From the NCBI GenBank assembly GCA_907163375.1, contig CAJQUW010006804.1, positions 310,001 to 374,000 on the forward strand: a stretch of 64,000 bases of DNA, given 5' to 3'. Source of the DNA: Prostheceraeus crozeri (taxonomy: Eukaryota; Platyhelminthes; Polycladida; Euryleptidae). The notes beneath the pieces were generated by a model, which saw only the letters and a program-made list of their open reading frames with translations, made no database searches and was not told where the DNA came from. A program made the translations under genes and the position numbers. Every line of letters starts with the position of its first letter. Position 1 is the first letter of the stretch. Positions 21,991-32,961 of this stretch are shown piece by piece.

Positions 21991-24900
21991 TATGTCTCAT
22001 GTTTTCAAAAAAAACATTTTCATGTCCCAAAATTATCTTCTTTTACTGGCTAGGCTTTCAATTACATCGCATGAATTTGTAAAACGACTCAATATGTCAT
22101 CGCTGTCACTATTAAAACATCTTGTAATTTAATTAATTATCTTAAATCAGTGATGAACCTAGATGCCAATAAACTTTGTGTTGGTTTCATTTCAATGCTC
22201 ATTATTGAACTAAGAAACAAATTTCGAATCTTCGTTATTATCTAGAACTTAGAACAGTCAGCATAAGTAGATAAAAAATGAAAATGGCCATTCGATAGAA
22301 ATATGAAAGAATAAGAGAGATGGAATAGTCAACTTATGGCAGATTGACCATTTAGACTCAACATACAACACACATTCTAACGGTCTTCAATATCTGATCC
22401 AAAATTTCTGAGAGTATGGAAAATTCACACTAACTTATTTCTTAATATTCTTGTAGGTCTGGTTTCATTATCCTAATAATGTTTTCAACTTTCATTCAGA
22501 TATTCCTGAAGAAAATTGGAACTTAACATAATGTAGAGGGTTCAAATCCAAGCCGTTGGAGTAAAAATCCCCAAACAACGATTTTTGCGATTTTTCTGAT
22601 AAATAGCAGTGAACAAGCAGAACCATTCCTGATTTTTTATCAACAGCCAATTATCTTGATTGTTTCAATTACTCGTGCGATCAATCGTGCAAATACGAGA
22701 TCTACAATTTCTTAACCGAATATTGGATATCTTAATTGCACCTTGCACTGCTTATCGCAGTATTATTCGACAGCAAGATACCATTGATATGATTATTTGA
22801 CAGTGCATTGCTCAGAGACATTTGATCATTGTTCAAATAGAATAACTAGATGAACAGACAGCACTTCTATTGAATCCGTGAAATTATCAAAGCACGTGGC
22901 AAAAGTTCATTCATTCAGATCACAGAAATTGTGATTCAGATTCTTTTCTTTTATTCTCATTGATATTTTGTCCTTCTACGCTTCTGTTAAGGGAAATTCA
23001 CAGCTGTTGCTAGAACAAAAGCCTTAATGAAGAGCATCATTACATCAGCCATCGAGTGAAGAAAACAAATAAACCGATCTTGTCGCAAATCGCGTTTTGT
23101 GAGAGAATTTATTTTCAAATTGGGATTTCCTCAAATCGTTTCCTTTCCCGCCCGCATAGCCTTTGAAAGGCAATAACGCTAATCACAACATTCTCGTATC
23201 AGCTGATCGCACAACAATATGGCATTCATTGAAAATCCAGACAAAAGGCTAACTACGTCATCTCATTGTTGAAGTTTGTAAAAAGCATTGATTTTTTCCA
23301 TTCATCATTTCTCTTACCTGGTTGCGAGAAAGCAGGTAATCGTGACTTCGGAGTTTTCATATCAAAAGTTAGTTATCGCTCATTTCCACCAATTCAATAA
23401 CAACAAGTTCATATTTATTTCTGTAAAGAAGAGAGTCAGATTCAAATTAATTTTTCGGCCACATCATTCAATGAAGAATTCTTTCTTTACTTGACTTCAT
23501 TATTTTACCTTTCTGATCTAGGAGCGGCAATGAGAGCAGTCACCTAATGAAGAGAGCGAAAGAGTGCATGAACAATCTAGTTACAAGAATTTATCAATTC
23601 TTAATCGACGAGACACCCGCTTTGGTATACTGAGCCTCATACATCGCTTATAGATTTGTACCACTGACACCGCAATTGCTGGACATTCATGTGCGTCTTT
23701 TAACCCAACGGTTATCTACTATCCGCTGATAAGCCGATAAGTCACGAAGGCAATGCTTTGCAGTGGGATGCGCTCAGCAACCAAATCATCTTGCATCCAA
23801 ATTTTGAAGCATGTGACCACCACTCGTGCTATCTCAAACTATCATGAGTAGCAAATTCCACCTTGTTAATCAATGGATTACGTTAAACTGTACTGGCATG
23901 ACAATGCACTTGGATGACTGTCGTATACTATCTCTATGGCCGAAAAGTATGCACAAATCCAAACTTGTCTCGTCGGTGGCTGCATATCAATGTTGAAAAT
24001 TCTTTTTTCTTTATTTTTGTTCATCAATTCCCACAAATGATGAATTACAGAATAAATTTCTTGACTGAATAAATTGATTATCAGCTAAGTAACAGAAAAC
24101 ACTTTACCTTAGAATGAATTTGAATTCCAAACTGCATTGCAGTGGAACACATCGGTTCATTCTACAGTATTAAATCATCTTTTTTGAAATTGTGTGGAAG
24201 TGCAGCTTCAGAATTAGTTTCAAATCTGGGATGCTGACAGGTTGAATATTTAGCTTCAATATTGAAAATACATGAATAATGCTATTCAAATAAATTAAAC
24301 AATAAGTCAACACAGCTTTCTAAATGATCCTTGAGTGAAATTGGCCCTCTCATTGCAGTAGACATTCGCAATACATTAATGCAAAAATTCATCACTACTT
24401 TTTATGAAATTCCGATTTTACCTTAATGCTATGCATAACTGACGGACAATGTAATTGCTAACACATCAGTTTAACTCTTTAAACCGATATATTTTCCAAT
24501 AATTTCCGATGAATATCTTGATGGATATCTTGAGACTGGTCGAAATAGTTAGGCTGTAAAATTATGGTTGACTTGTCGCAATGATAGGCGTAATAAAAAT
24601 TCATTTCACTATTTTAAGCAAAGACATCGATCCATTGAACCTGCGATTAAGAAAAACAATGCGTATTAGAGAAATCAAACCAACATTAAACAACACAGTG
24701 GAGTTCAGTCAATACTAGCCTTTGATGACGTTATAATGATGTTTTTGTACCATCTTTGGATTTTATATCGTAGTTTTTTTGTAGAATTTTCTTCCTTCCT
24801 TTCAGAATTTGCTAGATAATGCAGCATTACCCGCAAGAAGTCGTAAGAAACTTTTTCAATGAGATGTTTGATAACTTTTTAATCATAACTTCAGCAGCTT

Positions 24901-25229
24901 GGCTTTACTTTTCACCTATTTAAAATTTAAATATGATATATAATTCGTGCTACAATAATAGATAGCCGTTCAATTGTATTTCTAAAGCACTCAGTAAATG
25001 CTTCAGCATTTGTGGGGAGTCATGATGTCCTTAATAACGGAAAATTTTTACCTCAATTCTTCCAAGCGAATCTTTTTTGGAAGGGAGTTTCTCTTAACCA
25101 TGACATCGGTTCATTCCTTTCTAAACCTCTTCTTGCCGACTAAACATGCCTGCATCTACTTGTACAACAACATTTTTTCTGCGAGTTATGTACTGCATGC
25201 TTCAGTACTAAATGAAGCACTGATGATCA
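21991..25229. other. No recognisable feature
   Basis: About 3.2 kb of AT-rich DNA with only short open frames. A string GGGTTCAAATCC at about 22538 looks like a pol III B box, but no A box or repeat body accompanies it. Confidence 0.45.
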
Positions 25230-25376
25230 CCTATCTGAAGAGAATGACAACTATCAGGTCTATCAAAGACATCAACCACCTTGATTCCCCGACCGCACTC
25301 GCCTGACCCAGGAATCGAACCGATGTCCGCGGTGGAAACGAACATATGCCTTCTTCACTACGCCACGCTGACGGTG
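25230..25376 (-). mobile_element. tRNA-derived SINE, family A, copy 2
   Basis: Read on the minus strand: an A-box-like GTGGCGTAGTG near the 5' end, CCGCGGAC, a B box GGTTCGATTCC, then GGCGAGTGCGG and a tail through TTGTCATTCTCTTCAGATA. This is the best-preserved copy and shows the RNA polymerase III promoter layout. It faces copy 3 head to head about 45-50 bases away, so the two can form a hairpin. Confidence 0.75.
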
Positions 25377-25420
25377 CAAAAGGAATGAGAGTGAAGACAG
25401 CGTATTGTAGCGAGACAGCT

Positions 25421-25560
25421 ATCAGCATGCCATACGACCAATTGAATGAGTCTCAACCGCGGACTTCGGTTCGATTCCTGGGCCAGGCGAGTGCGGTTGG
25501 GGAATCAATGGTGTTGGCGTCTTTTATTGAATTAATCGTTGTCATTCTCTTTAGATATTC
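25421..25560 (+). mobile_element. tRNA-derived SINE, family A, copy 3
   Basis: On the plus strand: CCGCGGAC, then GGTTCGATTCCTGGGCCAGG and GCGAGTGCGGTT, with a tail ending TTGTCATTCTCTTTAGATATTC. Body and tail match copies 1 and 2. The 5' head differs from copy 2 upstream of CCGCGGAC, suggesting a diverged or truncated start. Translations of the two facing copies give nearly the same peptide, which explains why open frames appear here; they are not genes. Confidence 0.75.
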
Positions 25561-25689
25561 AACATACTGCGACAGATATTTGACGCCAATGACGATCTCC
25601 TATTGGTCACAAAATGCCAGTATGTGGTCACATTTGAGCGTCACTAACAAAGTGAGACCAGATCTACTGTCTCCCTCTTTGCCCTAATA

Positions 25690-27594
25690 AATTACTGATT
25701 CCTAACTCGGTTTGAATTTTGATGGCGCGAGTTTGGAAGCAGAACATTGGCATTTTAATGAGTACCCACTTTTCCTGCACCCCTCAAGACACGCAACCTT
25801 TCCGGAAACTGAATTGTTTCGGTGGAAAGTTTAATGGCCTCTTCCAACCTCCACTCTGCTCTTAACGTAATTGAATTCTTATTCCTGCGGGAGACGCCAT
25901 GTTAACTTTTATCAGTGAAGGAAATTAATGCTGAAATATTCTTCGTGTTTTTCCTAAATTGAAACATAATGAGTGAACGCTACCTTGTCATTCAACATCA
26001 ACGCTGTTTAGGGAATACCGACTGCCCCTCAGTGCTCTGCTGATTGCCCAAACTCACCGATGTGGAGCCAGACGCTCAAGTCAGGTGGGATACAGCTCGC
26101 CGCTCTCTACACAGGAAACAGGAGAAGGTCGGCGACAGGCGCGAGTATGCGACGCACAAGTTACTTCAATTCCATTCTTCTCCACTTTATCCATTATTTC
26201 TTCATCCGATTCATCTTGTCATCTTTTGGATCTTTACTTGTCTTCATGCACCGTCCACTGTCCATTTTCAAGTCTTCCAATGTAGCTCAGGATTCATGCC
26301 TGGACCAATACTCGATTTGAGGATCAGGGCTTGAAAGAACAATAGGAGTTGAAGTTTCTTGGGCAGCGATGTCTTCGAGATAAGGCTCCAAGACAAACCT
26401 CCCGGTTACTTTTTTGTTTGTGAACCCCTTATCTCCCGATCTCACGATATTACACATTCACCCAAAACTGCTTATTCCAAGAAAATTTCGACAATCACCT
26501 TTTCTTACAGTTGCAGAAAGATTATTGATGCAGCATTAACCTTACGCTATGCACTTTTCACGCATCGCATTATTAAAATTATCCTATCCATTGTTATTTA
26601 TTTCTTCATGCGTCTCATCCTGTCATCTTATAGGTCTTCGCCAATTTTCATACTCTGACACTTGTCCCTTCTCCAATTCTCCAGTATAAATACAGCATAG
26701 GATTTTTTGTTGTCCCACATTCGTATCAGTAAATTTAGGTTTCACTGAATGGACAGAACCATGGAATTTTATCAAGTAAGTTAGCAGGACACACAGATGA
26801 ATTGCCTCTCCTGTGTGTTCGGGTCTAGAGATGACGTTCCTCAATACTGATGGTCACGGCCAGAGATAGTCTCGAGGAGCAAGAAGACCAATATTCCACT
26901 GAACGTAATGCAAATTCAAGCGTGAATTCTGACGAACCAGAAGATTGACACCATTAAGCGCACACAGTCACTAGACTTAGATAGTGAACAATCGAACGGT
27001 GTGAATAGTGTTTCCATTTGACGAATTATTCACTGAGTAAAATCTAGTTCAAGCATAGAAATAGATTGTTTATCTGAAGTTGACTAGAATGGAAATTGAC
27101 TCAAGGTCACGGCACATCCGGGGGAACTAAGTTGGGGCATGAAGAACCAATGAAAAGCTTATAATTGCACGTGTGACTGATTCTAACCCAATGATACAGT
27201 CGTTGACAAGTGTATCTAAGTGAAAATGCGTGCGATTTTTGTGCCACTATTGTGTATTGCATGAAGCTTTACTTCCATTCTAGAGGTTTTATTGTTATCA
27301 ATTTCTATGAGTTAAAGCTACGTACTTTTCACTTGACAGGCCTGCCTGCAATCTGACCGTTGAGGTTCGGGCGTTCGCTGATACCAGCCTCCCTACAATG
27401 CACGCGCTTGGCCAATCACACAAGTCAAAGAGAGACGAATATCTATGTAAATCTCTATCGCTTGCTAACATCGTAACCCAAGATTGACCCACACGCAAAT
27501 AGATCTATCTCTGTGGTAGGAATAAAATGGTCAACAACTGCGTGTTGATGGTCATTTCAAATGTTCAGTCAGACACCGATCTACAATGTAAATC
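25690..27594. other. Gene-free stretch with weak repeats
   Basis: No gene recognised. Two segments, about 26190-26240 and 26582-26640, share words such as TTATTTCTTCATG and CATCTTGTCATC-type strings in the same orientation. A segment at about 26435-26495 resembles 29400-29465. These look like old copies of an unnamed interspersed repeat. Confidence 0.4.
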
Positions 27595-27597
27595 TTA

Positions 27598-28293
27598 AGC
27601 CCCGTTTACATATAGGACAATAATTGTCCGGACAATAGACACACACACTGAGTCAGCGTTTCCAGCGAGACTTCGAGATGAAAAATGCGGGGCGTCGTAT
27701 CGGATCTCAATGTCTCAGGGACAATAAACCACATTCCCGGTAGATGAATATAGAATAGGACAATGCGCTATTCACACAATGCTTAACCCTAGATATCTCG
27801 CTCAGATCACAGTTTTCGTTGTCACATAGTCATACGTGTAGTTATGACTGTAAGGACGCAGTCAAGGTAACGTAGCCAATGAAGAGTAAGCCTATCTGCT
27901 GTCACAAATCTGTCCTTGTTTTACTTTATCATCGAGGTTCAACCGAAGTAGTCGTTTTGTATTTCTCTCAACAACGCAGTTGAAGCTCCCAGTCTTTCCC
28001 TCCTCAGGATCCACTTTCGCGTCCAACACGTTCTTTTCCTCTTCTTTTTAAGCTTTGCCATTTCAGCCACAACACGAGCAGCAGCGAAGACCAGGTCAGT
28101 CGACGACATTTCACAAAATGAAGGGAATTATCTGACCTCCAGTATCTGTTGTCCTATACGAGGACAATCGTAATATAAACGCAGAAAGACAATCATTGTC
28201 TCCATCGATCAAGAAAATGGTGCGAGTGCGCTGTGAAATGAGCGCAAGGAATTCATTGTCCGGACAATTATTGTCCTACATGTAAATGAGGCT
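27598..28293. mobile_element. PIF/Harbinger-like non-autonomous element
   Basis: Terminal inverted repeats of about 38 bases run from AGCCCCGTTTACAT and AGCCTCATTTACAT (minus strand) through AGGACAATAATTGTCCGG, almost identical at both ends. TTA lies immediately outside each end (27595-27597 and 28294-28296), the 3-bp target duplication typical of PIF/Harbinger elements. The repeated AATTGTCCGGACAATT is itself a palindrome. The interior of about 620 bases has no transposase motif. Confidence 0.75.
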
Positions 28294-28299
28294 TTAGGA

Positions 28300-29800
28300 T
28301 GAACTGAGTTACAGAAACCTGTCATAGCTGTAATATCTTGCCGCAAGATGGTAAATTGTAAGTTACTTTATCAATTCTGTAGTTACAGAGAAATGATATT
28401 GATCATGGATCTTTACAAACTACGCTGTCAAGGTATCGATATCTAGCGATTGTCAAACACTGAAATCCGCCATCATTTAAGTGCTATGACAGCGCATGTC
28501 CATGACACAGCATTGCTTTCAATGTGAATGTCCGTTCTAGTCAAGTTACTTGAAGCTATGATGCATGCGCAGACTTGTTAGCAGACCGGGTAGCCCAAGG
28601 GCCGGGTTTGGGTCTGATGTTTTGCAACTAACACGGCCCGCGGCGGGTCTGAAAATTCATCACCTCCATTAACCAAGATTTAACGATCTATTAAATAATG
28701 GTTACTTTTCAGAGTGCTGATGGTCAAAACTGCTGACCTACAATCAGCCAGAGGAGGGCCCCATTTAAATCCAAAGCACGTGGGCCATCTAAATTATGTC
28801 AAGTGCTTTGCGAAATGGACAGCACAACCTTGAATTCAAACATGTAGTAAAACCGCATTGTTTCTTTTGTAAAGTGCATTTATGGTTGCAGCACATTATT
28901 GTATTTTTTGTTTTGCAGAAATCCGGAACTCAGACGCTAGGAAGGATAATGCGATAAAGTTATACAATCCTGCGAGTATAAATTATAGAATTGGATTGCA
29001 ATTCTCGCATGAAAATACAAAAAAGCAGAACAAGAATTCACATACGAAATTGCTTCTAGCTAAATTACGCATCATTTTCGTAAAGCTCATGACAAAATCT
29101 AGTTCAAAGATGCAAATTTACAGATCAAAATTCAGATATTCATGAAATTAATCATGATTGTATAACAAACAGTATTATAAAGTCCTATGTATTATACTGT
29201 ATATGACAAAAGCATTTATTATGGGCCGAGCAGCTCGAGATGAGTGCGCCGGCCTTGTCCTGAACATTTCCGATGCAGCGCACCCGGACATGCGCTTGCA
29301 CCTACCTCCTCAAAGATTGAATTGTTTGCGTCTTGAATGCAATGCTGTGTGAAATGATTGTCTTGAACCCTCTTCCTCTTGATGTTTTGCTGTCTTGAAC
29401 CACTGAGTCACGAGATCATCACAATATTCCATATTCACACAAAATTCTTTATTCAAAGAATAATTTGACGAGCGCATCTCAGACTAGACTTCCTACAGAT
29501 CTTCGCTCGTCTTCGTGCACCTAGATTGCTTAAGCGTGTCGGCTTCCTACATGAGCAATCTGATAAAAATCGCTTTATCGCAGTCCTACCACGTGGGCAA
29601 AAAGACGAATTTAATGCATTAATTGAATAGAGAAAACAGTCATCCATTGCGTGAATTTCTTCAAAATGCTGCGATCGCAAAGATTCAGACAAGCATTTAA
29701 TCATTGTGTGTATGTCGCTGATGGACATCCTTCCAATCATTAGTTCAAAGGGTAACAAGCGTAGGGAAAAGTTCACAAGCTTCTTAGTCGAGTTTTACAT
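28300..29800. other. No clear gene; GC-rich patch and weak repeat
   Basis: A GC-rich patch at about 28590-28660 contains GGCCGGGTTTGGGTCTG and CCGCGGCGGGTCTG, reminiscent of a hAT-type terminus, but no matching opposite end was found. About 29400-29465 resembles 26435-26495. An 87-codon frame at 28882 and a 107-codon minus-strand frame at 29453-29776 have no recognised domain. Confidence 0.35.
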
Positions 29801-30382
29801 CGTCTGTCTCTTTGCTGTGTGATCACTGTTAGGGGGGAGGGAGGTGAGAGCCGGCTGCTACCTACAGCATCCGCTGGTAGCGGATAGCGGAACGATCGTC
29901 TTTCGATGGTTAGCTGCGATAGAAGACCTTTAGGCATGAAAAAGCAGCCCCTGACCAACAAGCGGCTGAAGCCTAGGGTGCGCCGAGTTTAGGGTGTGGC
30001 ACCTCTCCGCCTCTAAAAAAAGGTTGCATATACCCGTAAAAGTTTATTGACGAGGCGAGTAAGAGTCGGCTCTAAATGAACTCTGACATCATACCCCAGA
30101 CAGAGGAGCCCGTTAAGGCTATCTTCCAGTGTAAGTGACACGAGCAATCACTCTCTTCCAACTTGTCCTGAGCCAGCACGGAGAATTACGGCTTACAAAA
30201 CCAACATGAATTGTGCCTAACCACCTTATCTCGGATTAGAGGGGCTACCTCCGGACCCTCGCCGTTCGATCAGGAGGGCACACTAGCAGCCCCGCACTGG
30301 TGCGACAGATGCGACCAGGCGATCACATCAGCATCCTATGTGATGCATGCGATCAGAGGAAATTTAAACTCAAAGAATCTTC
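29800..30382 (+). other. Probable 5' region of the RTE-like element
   Basis: This segment is more GC-rich than its surroundings and leads directly into the endonuclease frame at 30383. It contains AGCCGGCTGCTACC, CTCCGCCTCTAAAAAAAGG and CAGACAGAGGAGCCCG. By position it should be the 5' untranslated leader of the retrotransposon. The exact upstream border is not visible. Confidence 0.45.
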
Positions 30383-31725
30383 AACATTTGCACTTATAAC
30401 CCAAGAACGATCAATGATCTGAACTGCCACTCACTAGAAACCATGCTTCAGGAACTCGGCACCGTCAAATGGGATGCAATCGGCTTATCTGAAACAAAAG
30501 TTTGCAAGGACAAAATCGAAATACGCGAAACGACCACAAACTATTCTTCTCAGGAAATGACATTACCAGGTCAAACAGAGTAGGCTTCCTTGTCAACAAA
30601 ACGTGTCTACCGCTCGTGGAAAACTACAAATTTCTGACAGACTTGCTCTCCTAACCCTAAAAGGAAAATTTACGGAACTTCATTTCATCCAATGCTACTT
30701 CTAACATCTACTTACCCTGATGAAGAAATCACAGCACTTTACAACTACGTTCAATCAATCGTTGACAACATCCCTCGAAGAGATAAACTCGTAATTATGG
30801 GCGACTTCAATTGTAAAGTAGGTCAAATAACAGGCAAATATGCGCATAAAATCGGAAATGCAAGGGGCGAATTATTAGCTGAGTTCTGCGCAAGAAATGG
30901 TCTAGTTATTTCTAATACATTGTTCAGCAAGAGGAAGTTCTACACATGGACATCACCTCATAATATAACCAAGAACCAAATCGACTTCATCCTCACACAC
31001 AAGCCCTCACCGCGACAACGCCTCCTCGATAGCTCTGTCTTGCATTATGCTCCTGACACATCTGACCATCGCATGTCACGTGCAAAAATTGGATTGAGCC
31101 TTTACTGGCCAAAGAAGCAAAAATCAATTCCAAAATATGATATTGATTTCCTGAAACAGCAACACGCCACTGAACAGTTCCAAGCAGTTTTGAAAAATCG
31201 CTTCTCGAGTCTACAAGCACAAACCGAGCCTGAAAATATTTTCAATGTTGTGTGTGCAGGAATCAATGGCACCACGAAAGAAACTCTTCCTAGAAGACGT
31301 CTTGACACTCCCTAGTGGATGTCAACCAAGTTGTCGGGCAAAGTTCTATGAAGACTTTTATAAAGACAAAGTTACTGCAATGCATGTTCAAGATTTGTCG
31401 TGCGATGACATCAAATCCATCCTAAGATGCGAAATCACCTCAGCTATTAGCAAAATGAAGACCGGCAAAAGTCCTTGCATTGGCAATATCTATTCTGAAT
31501 TCCTAAAACTTCCTGGCGAACCTATAGTCAATGCCATGTCACAATTATTCAATGTTGTCCTCTCAACAGCCAAAGTACCTCAAAGAGGCTCTCATAGCTG
31601 TCATTTACAAGAAGAACGGCAGACTAGACTGTAGCAATTATCGTCCTATAAGCCTTTTAAGTCATGTACACAACTTTTAAGTCATGTAACACCCAGGAAG
31701 TATCGATCAAATATTTACCTTACAA
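30383..31725 (+). pseudogene. RTE-like non-LTR retrotransposon ORF2, decayed and cut off
   Basis: The coding signal moves through at least four frames. From 30383: NICTYNPRTINDLNCHSLE then WDAIGLSETKV (catalytic Glu of an AP-type endonuclease) to a stop at 30581. A second frame gives SNRVGFLVNKTCLPLVENY, a third RLALLTLKGKFTELHFIQ. From 30692: TSTYPDEEI, IMGDFNCKVG, WTSPHNITKNQIDFIL and SDHRM, the rest of the endonuclease. From 31245: linker KMKTGKSPCIGNIYSEFLKL, then in another frame YKKNGRLDCSNYRPISLL, the first reverse-transcriptase block, and SIDQIFTLQ just before 31725. The catalytic palm is missing because a hAT-like element begins at 31726. The endonuclease resembles that of RTE/BovB-type elements. 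Confidence 0.85.
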
Positions 31726-32961
31726 CAGGGATGGCCAATGGAATGTGCCCGGTTATAGGCACGGGACGAGACCCATGGGACGCTGGGTCCCCAATGGTCC
31801 GATAAATTTTGAATGTCAATCAGAATATTAATGAATGAAATATAATCTTCTACATGTAAATGTATTTTGACATATTGAATATTGTATTAAGACATCGATT
31901 TAGCAAACTTGTCAATCAAAATTGACAATTAAGCTCATTTAATTAAGAATTTCATCAAAACAATGAAGATTATCTATGTATACTGTCAAACTAAACCGAT
32001 TGCCACAAGGTTGAATATATACGTTAATTAAGATAATAATTTTGGCTGCTGACCAAATTTCATTTGAATTGGACTTCCAACTTGTACATAGAGGCGATTG
32101 CGTATATGGGATCAGAGTGGGTCCTGACGAACTTGTTCAGTTTGCAGTAATTTCTATCATATCGAGCGGTGATATCATTGAAAAATGATGATTAGATATG
32201 AGTTTCCCTGACCATGGACTCCTAGCTGTCAATACCCGGACACACGCATAGATTTTATCATTGGATTTAATTGTCAGCTTATGGTATGGACAGAATAAGT
32301 CATGAAAAACGATATCTGCGTGGTATGACATAATTTTCAACATTTTATTGGTGGAATAAGTCATTGATAAAATGACGATGTCTTTTGCAGGCGCATGTCA
32401 CAATCACGGTTTGAAAAGCATGCTAGCGTTTGCACATTTACGAATATGAAAACATAGACCTTTTTTATTCAGCAAAAATTGCACAATCAATTTACAACAA
32501 GTGCGTCCATCTTTATTTACACAATCAAATTTAGGCCTGTAATTTGTACATGTATTAGTTTTGAAAGCTGCGGCCTATTTGTTTATTTCTTTACTCACCA
32601 TACAGCACTGTCACTCTATTTTAAACACCTGTTCTACCGACCTTTGAAAGCGCGGGACGCCGAAGTGCTTGTCGTGATTTGGAAACATAACTTCAATAGA
32701 AAGTCAACTGTAAAACAAAGAGGAGTTACCTTTTTACTTTGCTTAATATCTATATCAATGAGCACTTACCTTAAGTTCCTCGATTATTCATTGTGTACAC
32801 CGGTACGAATGGGCATGTAGTTATATGTAAACTGGCACATGCTGCTGAAAATGATAGTATTAAGTTCGTGGACCCGTGGGATTCCCATGGGTCGATAACT
32901 GAAAAATTCTGTGGGATGGGATGGGTCCGGGAATAGAAAACTCGTCCCATGCAGATCCCTG
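31726..32961. mobile_element. hAT-like non-autonomous element inside the RTE-like copy
   Basis: Left end CAGGGATGGCCAATGG and right end, minus strand, CAGGGATCTGCATGGG are inverted repeats starting with CAGGGAT, as in many hAT elements. Both ends continue into GC-rich ATGGGACG / CCCATGGG words. Flanking 8-mers CCTTACAA and GTCATCAA do not form a good target duplication, so the flanks have changed or one end is wrong. A 113-codon frame at 32479 has no recognised motif. Confidence 0.6.

Noticed and set aside
22535-22555. Pol III B box GGGTTCAAATCC
   Set aside because: No A box at the proper distance and no repeat relatives in the window.
25346-25687. 113-codon ORF as a gene
   Set aside because: It overlaps the two facing SINE copies, which give nearly the same peptide on both strands.
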